This document shows, in pieces, positions 22,305-29,205 of a stretch of DNA of 37,179 nt (positions within the stretch are counted from its first letter, which is position 1; each line of letters starts with the position of its first letter). The position numbers and the translations under genes are program-made. The notes under the pieces are model-generated. The model was not told the DNA's origin and made no database searches. It worked only from the letters and a program-made list of their open reading frames with translations. Source of the stretch: Fidelibacterota bacterium (GTDB lineage Bacteria; Fidelibacterota; Marinisomatia; SCGC-AAA003-L08; D37C17); NCBI GenBank assembly GCA_030747125.1, contig JASLLI010000006.1, positions 1 to 37,179 on the forward strand, in the 5' to 3' direction.

Positions 22305-22361
22305 GCCCTGTTTAGCTACCTTCTTTTCTGTCGCGGCAATTTGGAATAAATCACGACGGGC
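22305..22361 (-). promoter_or_regulatory. SAM-II-like (alternatively SAM-V) S-adenosylmethionine riboswitch aptamer upstream of metH
   Basis: Minus strand GCCCGUCGUGAUUUAUUCCAAAUUGCCGCGACAGAAAAGAAGGUAGCUAAACAGGGC. P1 GUCGUG/CGCGAC; pseudoknot UUGC/GC(U)AA and UUCC/AGGG; conserved GAUUUA..UUGC and AGCUAAA..GGG of SAM-II; located before a methionine-cycle operon. Confidence 0.85.
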
Positions 22362-22390
22362 AAAATTAAATGAATTTTAAATATACAAAA
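22361..22390 (-). promoter_or_regulatory. Candidate metH operon promoter of Bacteroidota-like type
   Basis: Minus strand TTTTG-N17-TAATTTTG resembles the TTTG / TAnnTTTG consensus just upstream of the aptamer. Confidence 0.35.
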
Positions 22391-22403
22391 CAAATAAAAT
22401 TAT

Positions 22404-22439
22404 AAAAAAAGAAAGGAGCGGTGATTGCACCGCTCCTTT
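22404..22439 (-). terminator. Strong intrinsic terminator ending the candidate small RNA
   Basis: Minus strand AAAGGAGCGGUG-CAAU-CACCGCUCCUUU-CUUUUUUU: perfect 12-bp GC-rich stem and U7. Confidence 0.9.
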
Positions 22440-22491
22440 TCTTCCATGGGACAGCAAGATGGGATGCACAGCCAGGCTGGACCAATTAAGA

Positions 22492-22554
22492 AAATGATTG
22501 GCGTTTAATTGATTGATTTGAAGGAGGAGGACAAACATCAAACGCCAATCATTT
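22492..22554. repeat. 15-bp perfect inverted repeat, 33-nt spacer
   Basis: AAATGATTGGCGTTT (22492-22506) and AAACGCCAATCATTT (22540-22554). Confidence 0.95.
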
Positions 22555-22620
22555 CTACAGGACTATTTTTATTAGAACCGTTATGGGATTTTAACTGTCA
22601 ATAAAAACAGCTTCCTATAA

Positions 22621-22675
22621 TGTATATACGCAGTGAGTGCACCAAAAAGGACATTTTTTTTTCAACTTTTTTAAA
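22621..22675 (-). pseudogene. Degraded relic similar to part of the sigma-like gene at 26401-27375
   Basis: TGTATATACGCAGTGAGTGCACCAAAAAGGACA matches 26935-26966 at 29 of 33 aligned positions (one 1-nt gap); minus-strand translation FKKVEKKMSFLVHSLR resembles FKKKYKKNEKFLSFFMLSLR, then frameshifts and stops. Confidence 0.4.
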
Positions 22676-22763
22676 TTATTTTGTTTTATAGACGAGAATT
22701 ATTTAGTTTAAATCAATGATTTTCTGCCAAAATATTACATTTTTTTTCAACACTCCTAAATTT

Positions 22764-25748
22764 ATGCACATTTTTACACTAATTTTAACCGGATTTATCA
22801 CCTCTCAGGCATTTGCTTCAGATAACTATTTACAAAAAGGAAATGATTTTCAAAAGTCTGCCCAAAGAGATAGTGCCAATTACTTTTATAAATTGGCAAT
22901 CCCGGGATTAATTCACAAAAACGAATACGAAAAATTGACAAATACATACCGCTCCATTGGGAATAATTTTATCAGATTAGAGCTAAAGGATTCTGCCCTC
23001 CATTATATTTCATTATCAATAAATACAGCAAAATTACATTTGAAAGAACCAGATTTAGCATTGATGAAGGCATACAACAGCAAAGCATCAATGTATGGTT
23101 CGCTGAGAGATTATCATAAATCTGCTGAGTATTTTAAATTAGCATTACATCACCATCTCCTAAGTAAATCTGATAAAAAGCCGCTCACAGCCAAATTATA
23201 TAATAACATCGGTACCATATATAATCTCATTGGTGAACTTGACTCTGCCATCATTTACCTTGAACACGCACTTGCTTTAAAAACAGAAATTTATCAGAAA
23301 GAAGATAAAAATCTGTCCAGTACCTACAATAATCTGGGAATTTTATATGTTAACAGAGGGTACTACTCAGATGCTATTAAAACATTAAAACTAGCATTAA
23401 ATACGGAAGGTATTGAGGAAAATACAACCAACTTAATTAAAATATATCATAATCTGGGAATGGCTTCTCAGAAACAGGGTGACTTAGATCTTGCTGAGAG
23501 TTATTTATTAAAAGAATTAAATTTATTTAATGAGTTCGAAAATGTTAACTATACCGACCTTGCTTTAAATTATAATTCATTAGGAAATATCTATAATAGA
23601 ATGGGGAAGTTCAATACTGGCTTAGTACAGTATAATACCTCTCTGAGTTTATTAGAGGAACACGATGCTGAAAATTTTGTAGATATGGCCATGGTATTAA
23701 ATAATATTGGGAATACTCATATTAATCTTGAAGAATTTATTAATGCAGAAACTGCATTTTCAAATTCTCTATTGTGTTATGAAAAATTAAATTACAGGAA
23801 CCCCCTGAAAGGACTTTTATTTTCCAATTTTGGGAAAATGTACAGAATGCAAACTAATTATAATAAGGCAATACAATATTATCATCAATCCAATCAATAT
23901 TATTACCAGATATTCAATGAAAAACATCCATCCATTGCCGAAAATTATATTGAATTGGGCAAAACTTTTTTTGATCAGGGAGAAATAGATTCCTCTTTAT
24001 TTTATTTAGATAAAGCAGGAACTTTACTGCATCTTCCACTGGAAATTGAGAATATTAATGAAACTTCAGATGTAGTACATAAGGATATGGGATTAACCTT
24101 GTTGCAATACCAAACCAATACGCTCCTCAAAGAAGCTGAATTTCCAATCTCCGGTAACCAGGAAAAATATCTTTTAGAGCAGGTAATTTTAAAATGTGAA
24201 ATGTCCGTGGGGATAATCCATGAAATCAGAAAAAGTTTTTTATTTTCCCAATCCAAATATCTGCTTTCGGAGACTATTCAGGGAATCTATGCAAATGGAG
24301 TGAAGTCTGCATACCGTTTATACAATTTGACAGGACAAGACCAATATCTGGAAATAGCACTCCGATTCTCAGAATACTCAAGAGCATCAATTTTCCGGGA
24401 GACTATAGCTGCATATGAAAATACAATGTATGCAAATATTCCCGAGGATATTATTCATACCATAAATCGCATGAAATCTGATATTTCATACTATCAAAAT
24501 GAAATTAATCTTGAAGAAGGAAACCCAGCTCCTGAAATAGATGTGTTACACCTTGCCCATTTACAGAATTTACAATTCAGCTTGATTTCAAAATATGATA
24601 GTTATATGCAATTTATTAAACTTGAGTATCCGGATTTTTACAATTTACTCCATCCGGAAAGAGAATTAAAATTAGAAGCTATACTAAATAATATCGGTAA
24701 TAATGAGATTATAGTGGAATTTTTTCAATGGGAATCGACTATATATATTTTTTGCATGAGCAACTCTCAAATAGTTGTAAAAAAAATACCGTTAAAAACA
24801 GATTTTGATCAGATGGTTAACACCTTTATAACCTCCATTAAAAAAATTCAATCATCCCAATTTTATGATTCGGGAATTGAACTTTATAACATTCTCCTTT
24901 TGCCGATATCCCGGGAATTTAATGGGATACACAAAATCACCTTCATATTGGGAGGGACATTAAGTTCTCTGCCATTTGAAGCCCTTCCTCTTCCTCCATC
25001 GCAACCCTATCCAAATAACTTGGATATCCGGTTTCTGGTAGAACAATTTGAAGTCAGCTATTCTCTCACTGCAGAAAAGATAGAAAGATCGGCTTATTAT
25101 TCAGACAGAGAATTATCAAACATTGCTGTTTTTGCACCTGTCAATAATTTTACCCCAAACTTTGAAAATAATGCTCTGTTTGAAGAGTTAGTATACTCGC
25201 AACAAGAAGCAGAATCCATTGCTTCAAAGGGGGCTGATAATAAAATAGAAACAGATATGTATTTACATTCTGAAGCATCCGAAGAGAATTTTAAATCTGT
25301 ATTAAAAAAAGAGAATGATATTCTTCATATTGCAACCCATGGTTTTTTGAATGAAGATTCCCCAGATTTATCGGCACTATATTTTTCTAATCCGGAGAAT
25401 CCGGGAGAGGATGGGATATTGTTTTCTGCTGAATTATACAATTTGAATATCCAAACTGATTTAACTGTATTAAGCGGATGTGAAACAGGGCTTGGGAAAA
25501 TGGTTAACGGAGAAGGAGTTTTGTCTTTATCTCGTGGATTTTCCTATGCAGGATCAAAGAATATTGTTTACACTTTATGGAAGGTTGGTGATCAAACTTC
25601 CTTCACTCTTATGGCTAACTTTTATGAACAGATCTTTAAGGAAAGAAATTATTCTAAAGCTCTTAGAAATGCAAAATTACAGATGATATCAAATGAAGAA
25701 ACTTCCCTTCCCCGGTTTTGGAGCGGATATGTTTTACTTGAAAATTAA
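22764..25748 (+). CDS. Exported TPR-repeat protein with C-terminal CHAT (caspase-like) domain
   Basis: Signal peptide MHIFTLILTGFITSQAFA; multiple TPRs (AKLYNNIGTIYNLIGELDSAIIYLEHALALK, STYNNLGILYVNRGYYSDAIKTLKLAL); CHAT motifs DILHIATHGFLNEDSPDLSALYFS and LTVLSGCETGLGKMVNGEGVLSLSRGFSYAGSKNIVYTLWKV (His/Cys dyad). Start refined to ATG 22764. Confidence 0.88.
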   Translation: MHIFTLILTGFITSQAFASDNYLQKGNDFQKSAQRDSANYFYKLAIPGLIHKNEYEKLTNTYRSIGNNFIRLELKDSALHYISLSINTAKLHLKEPDLALMKAYNSKASMYGSLRDYHKSAEYFKLALHHHLLSKSDKKPLTAKLYNNIGTIYNLIGELDSAIIYLEHALALKTEIYQKEDKNLSSTYNNLGILYVNRGYYSDAIKTLKLALNTEGIEENTTNLIKIYHNLGMASQKQGDLDLAESYLLKELNLFNEFENVNYTDLALNYNSLGNIYNRMGKFNTGLVQYNTSLSLLEEHDAENFVDMAMVLNNIGNTHINLEEFINAETAFSNSLLCYEKLNYRNPLKGLLFSNFGKMYRMQTNYNKAIQYYHQSNQYYYQIFNEKHPSIAENYIELGKTFFDQGEIDSSLFYLDKAGTLLHLPLEIENINETSDVVHKDMGLTLLQYQTNTLLKEAEFPISGNQEKYLLEQVILKCEMSVGIIHEIRKSFLFSQSKYLLSETIQGIYANGVKSAYRLYNLTGQDQYLEIALRFSEYSRASIFRETIAAYENTMYANIPEDIIHTINRMKSDISYYQNEINLEEGNPAPEIDVLHLAHLQNLQFSLISKYDSYMQFIKLEYPDFYNLLHPERELKLEAILNNIGNNEIIVEFFQWESTIYIFCMSNSQIVVKKIPLKTDFDQMVNTFITSIKKIQSSQFYDSGIELYNILLLPISREFNGIHKITFILGGTLSSLPFEALPLPPSQPYPNNLDIRFLVEQFEVSYSLTAEKIERSAYYSDRELSNIAVFAPVNNFTPNFENNALFEELVYSQQEAESIASKGADNKIETDMYLHSEASEENFKSVLKKENDILHIATHGFLNEDSPDLSALYFSNPENPGEDGILFSAELYNLNIQTDLTVLSGCETGLGKMVNGEGVLSLSRGFSYAGSKNIVYTLWKVGDQTSFTLMANFYEQIFKERNYSKALRNAKLQMISNEETSLPRFWSGYVLLEN

Positions 25749-26404
25749 CGCAGGAAAATTTTTCCGGTAAAAAGCAAATCATCTTTATCAGATAATTGCC
25801 AATAGTAAAGTCCCTTGTCAAAAGTGTTTTCAATCTCTAACTGTTCTTCCAGAGCAGTGAGTGAAATCATTTCCTCATTAGTATTTGAGAAAAGTTGAAA
25901 AGTGAGAGGCTCCCTTTTACTCCACTTCCAGGAGAAATGAAGATAAGGTGGGTTTAATACTTCTTCACCAGTAACTGGTGAAATGATTTCTAAATTTGAA
26001 GATCTAGCCAAATCATTTACCAATAGTTCTAATATGCGGTTAGGGGTGAAATTTTTCTTCACAGACTCCGGGACTGAGGATATCGTTGTAAAATACAGTA
26101 ATCCAGGAATTATTACTAAAGTAGCAGCAACAGCCAATGCTTGTTTCCAATAGACATTACTCATATCTCTTTTATAATTCACAGGTGTGAAAGGGATGGT
26201 TTTTGTCTGATCTTCTTCCAAAATTGCATACATTTCAATAATAACCTGTTTGCATTTATCACAGTCTTCAACATGCTCCAACTCTGGTTCCGGGACTTTT
26301 TCTAATGTATCCTTACGAAGGTGGTCAATATAATCTGTCAATTGTATATCAGTTAAATGGTTTTGAATTCGATCTTTTATCTTATGTATTATTGTGATAA
26401 TCAT
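25745..26404 (-). CDS. Putative membrane anti-sigma-like protein with N-terminal zinc-finger motif
   Basis: LEHVEDCDKCKQVIIEMY (HxxxCxxC), single TM WKQALAVAATLVIIPGLLYFTTI, C-terminal extracytoplasmic domain; 4-bp overlap with the upstream sigma-like ORF. Confidence 0.55.
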   Translation of the reverse strand: MIITIIHKIKDRIQNHLTDIQLTDYIDHLRKDTLEKVPEPELEHVEDCDKCKQVIIEMYAILEEDQTKTIPFTPVNYKRDMSNVYWKQALAVAATLVIIPGLLYFTTISSVPESVKKNFTPNRILELLVNDLARSSNLEIISPVTGEEVLNPPYLHFSWKWSKREPLTFQLFSNTNEEMISLTALEEQLEIENTFDKGLYYWQLSDKDDLLFTGKIFLR

Positions 26405-27375
26405 GGCTTTTTCATTTTAGTTTGGGTTTGGTTGATGTTGGGGACATATTGATCATAGTATGCTACTAAAAATTTTGAAAATACCAATTTATTATAAATT
26501 GGATGATCATGAAATACATTTAATTTTTCAATAATTTGAAGCTCTTTCCTGTTTATCCATTTGCGGAATGAATCAATATCGTTTATCGTAAATCCATTTC
26601 TTGAAAATATTTTTTTCACTTTTTTATAAACTTGTTGGTCACTTATTAGTCTATAGTCTCCTAATATTAATTTCATTTCCCGAGCATTTACATTTGAAAA
26701 AACTCGTTCAACAAAACTGCGGTCAATCTTTAATCTATGTTTCAGCATCAGACTGATTTCTATTTTACCTGATGATTTATGATACAGTTTTAAGATAGTG
26801 GCGTATCTGTTAAACTCCTCATCCAATAATATACCGGATTCAAAATCATTTAAAGTAAACGCATCTGTTTCCTGAAGTTCTAATTCCTTATGGTTTAGTA
26901 AGTTCATATTACGACTTCTAAGTGTCTCTATATATGTATATCGCAGTGAGAGCATAAAAAAGGACAAAAATTTTTCATTTTTTTTATATTTTTTTTTAAA
27001 CTGTTTACATATCCTATGTATTTTTGAATGTAAGAGTTTTAATATAACTTCTTGTTTTACATCCTCTTGATTCCCATATCGCCATTGAGATTTATAGATA
27101 TATCGCGTGATAAACCCTTCATGCATTACTACCACCAAATAGGGGTCATTTTGGATAATTTTTCTAAAAGACAATGTTTGTTCCAATAATTCTTTTAATT
27201 CATTATGATTAGAAGATTGGTAAATTTTCTTATAATTGTCATTTTTATTGATTAACCCAAGAAAGTAGGAAATTAATATTTTATCGAGGCAGTTATATTT
27301 TTCCCTGGGATATTTATCCTCCGGGTAAAGTACCGTTTTTAGGTAGGTTTGTACAAATTTTACATTTTCAGGCAT
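26401..27375 (-). CDS. Divergent sigma-70-family-like factor (324 aa)
   Basis: Region-2-like RYGNQEDVKQEVILKLLHSKIHRICKQFKKKYKKNEKFLSFFMLSLRYTYIETLRSRN; translationally coupled to the zinc-finger membrane protein. No canonical region 4 recognised. Confidence 0.5.
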   Translation of the reverse strand: MPENVKFVQTYLKTVLYPEDKYPREKYNCLDKILISYFLGLINKNDNYKKIYQSSNHNELKELLEQTLSFRKIIQNDPYLVVVMHEGFITRYIYKSQWRYGNQEDVKQEVILKLLHSKIHRICKQFKKKYKKNEKFLSFFMLSLRYTYIETLRSRNMNLLNHKELELQETDAFTLNDFESGILLDEEFNRYATILKLYHKSSGKIEISLMLKHRLKIDRSFVERVFSNVNAREMKLILGDYRLISDQQVYKKVKKIFSRNGFTINDIDSFRKWINRKELQIIEKLNVFHDHPIYNKLVFSKFLVAYYDQYVPNINQTQTKMKKP

Positions 27376-27461
27376 AAGGGGATATTAAGACCTGAAATAA
27401 TAGCCAAGCAAAGAGTATATATTAATTTGAATATAGGACTTAACTGGAAAGAGGGACGAGA

Positions 27462-28556
27462 TTAATCCAATATCATATGTACAATTAAAACGATATCCAA
27501 AATATTGATTGTATTATCCCCGTTCACATCGGACGCTGAAAATTCCGAATCGGTGGGAATTTCATCCTCTAATATAAAGGTAATCATTTTTACAATATCC
27601 AACACATTTACGGTTCCATCAAAATTCACATCACCGGGATGAATATCTTCAATCAATACAGATATTATATTTGATGGCTGACTTTCCAATATGCCTGAAA
27701 CAGCAGTCAGATAAAAAAAGTGTAAACCTGGATTGGGAGCATCATATATAAATTGGCGATTATTAAAATCTACTGAGGAAAAATAGGGTATGGAATCATT
27801 GTGCATACCATGATAAATATTAAAATGGGTTATGAGGGCTGTATCAGGATATTCCCAATGGATTAAGATATTATCTCCATCATTCTCTCCTATTACATTT
27901 GAAGGGGGATCAAGGTTGGGGACAACAACCGGATTTTCATATTCAAACTGTCCGTCCTCTATATAAATAATTTGAGGAGGCCAGCCTAATTCTCCCATTA
28001 ACCCGGAAAAGCTGCCGGTAATAAACTCTTCAGACCCCTGGGTGACAGTAATAGTTCCACTAACCGATAAATAAGATTCCACCAGAATTGAGGCAATTAC
28101 CCCGGTTATATATTCATTCCAATTTTCAGTATTCACTTCGCCATTCAAAATGGGGTCAATCAGAGAAAATAAAAAGGTAGTATCCACTTGGGTCATAAAC
28201 ATCATAGTTGCATCAATACCAAAAATATTTTCGGTATCTATTAAATCAACATCCCAGGACTGATTTTCGATTACCCCATCCTCATCCTTCATATAAAGGA
28301 TAAACACATCATATGTGTCCGGATTAATCTGATTTTGCATAAATGAGGGAATTATAATATTTGCACTACCCAGGGAGTCCATAGTGATTGAAGCAAGTGT
28401 ACCTTCTGTGGGTAGTTCAAGGGAGTCTGGCAGTGACCGGGCAGAAAAACTGCCATTCTCCAATCCTGAGTATTGGAATGAAATTTCTCCCGGCCAAAAA
28501 GATTGCCCGTAAAGAAAGCACATGGTGAATAATGTATTGAAAAGTACTTGTTTCAA
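27462..28556 (-). CDS. Secreted protein with FnIII-like domain and C-terminal type I dockerin-like repeats
   Basis: Signal peptide MKQVLFNTLFTMCFLYGQS; C-terminus GDVNFDGTVNVLDIVKMITFILEDEIPTDSEFSASDVNGDNTINILDIVLIVHMILD. Confidence 0.75.
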   Translation of the reverse strand: MKQVLFNTLFTMCFLYGQSFWPGEISFQYSGLENGSFSARSLPDSLELPTEGTLASITMDSLGSANIIIPSFMQNQINPDTYDVFILYMKDEDGVIENQSWDVDLIDTENIFGIDATMMFMTQVDTTFLFSLIDPILNGEVNTENWNEYITGVIASILVESYLSVSGTITVTQGSEEFITGSFSGLMGELGWPPQIIYIEDGQFEYENPVVVPNLDPPSNVIGENDGDNILIHWEYPDTALITHFNIYHGMHNDSIPYFSSVDFNNRQFIYDAPNPGLHFFYLTAVSGILESQPSNIISVLIEDIHPGDVNFDGTVNVLDIVKMITFILEDEIPTDSEFSASDVNGDNTINILDIVLIVHMILD

Positions 28557-28602
28557 AGGAGAATATTAATAATTCGATGATTTGAACAATGTGACCTTTT
28601 TA

Positions 28603-29193
28603 TCATTTGGGGTTCCATAAGTTTTCTGATCCTCCTGTCAATTGTGTAATCCATCGGCTCCACACAAAAAAGGCATCAGACAGGCGGTTTAGGTAGATGA
28701 TATTTACAGAATTCACATTCTCAGTTTCTGCTAATGCTACTACTCTTCTTTCTGCCCTTCTGCATACGGTTCTGGCAATATGGAATTGAGAGTTCAGAAT
28801 ACTACCCCCCGGTAATACAAAGGATTCCAGTTCTGTGAGATGATTATTCACCTTATCAATTTCCTGTTCCATTACCTTTATGGATTCTTCTGAAATTTGG
28901 GGATACTCATTTTCCACATTACTGGCAGCAAGCTGCGTTCCCACATTAAACAGCTCATTCTGTATTATGGTTAAGTATTCAGCAAGTCCTATGAAGTCAT
29001 TAATTTTTGTATCCATTAACAAGTCTTTACAATATCCCACATGGCAATTTAATTCATCAACACATCCATAGGCTTCAATGCGTGCATCACTTTTGCTCAA
29101 CTTCTCACCAGATACAATCTGCGTCATACCCTTGTCCCCGGATTTGGTATAAACTTTGTTAATTCGAATTGACGATTGTTTTTTATCTCCCAA
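28603..29193 (-). CDS. Cob(I)yrinic acid a,c-diamide / cob(I)alamin adenosyltransferase, PduO type
   Basis: RINKVYTKSGDKGMTQIVSGEKLSKSDARIEAYGCVDELNCHVGY; RTVCRRAERRVVAL; NVNSVNIIYLNRLSDAFFVWSRW. Confidence 0.92.
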   Translation of the reverse strand: MGDKKQSSIRINKVYTKSGDKGMTQIVSGEKLSKSDARIEAYGCVDELNCHVGYCKDLLMDTKINDFIGLAEYLTIIQNELFNVGTQLAASNVENEYPQISEESIKVMEQEIDKVNNHLTELESFVLPGGSILNSQFHIARTVCRRAERRVVALAETENVNSVNIIYLNRLSDAFFVWSRWITQLTGGSENLWNPK

Positions 29194-29205
29194 AATATTT
29201 CCTCC

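Larger units (their letters stand above)
22404..22565 (-). ncRNA. Candidate structured small RNA with anti-Shine-Dalgarno apical loop
   Basis: No ORF; TTGACA-like -35 at 22596-22601 with weak TTCTAA/TCTAAT -10; 15-bp perfect hairpin arms presenting UCCUCCUCCUU; C-rich AUCCCAU and GUCCCAU segments; strong terminator at the 3' end. 5' end is approximate. Confidence 0.55.

Noticed and set aside
22516-22540. Plus-strand GAAGGAGGAGGACAAAC as a ribosome-binding site for a small ORF
   Set aside because: No ATG/GTG/TTG at suitable spacing downstream (ATC follows) and no ORF listed; the complementary minus-strand loop is the more coherent reading, though + transcription is not excluded.
22492-22554. 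Inverted repeat as a miniature transposable element or MITE
   Set aside because: Only 63 bp, no target-site duplication noticed, no second copy in the window, and a terminator plus promoter-like motif fit an RNA better.
22764-27375. Type III-E CRISPR/Craspase locus because of the TPR-CHAT gene
   Set aside because: No gRAMP/Cas7-11, Cas1 or repeat-spacer array seen; the CHAT protein has a signal peptide, unlike cytoplasmic Csx29.
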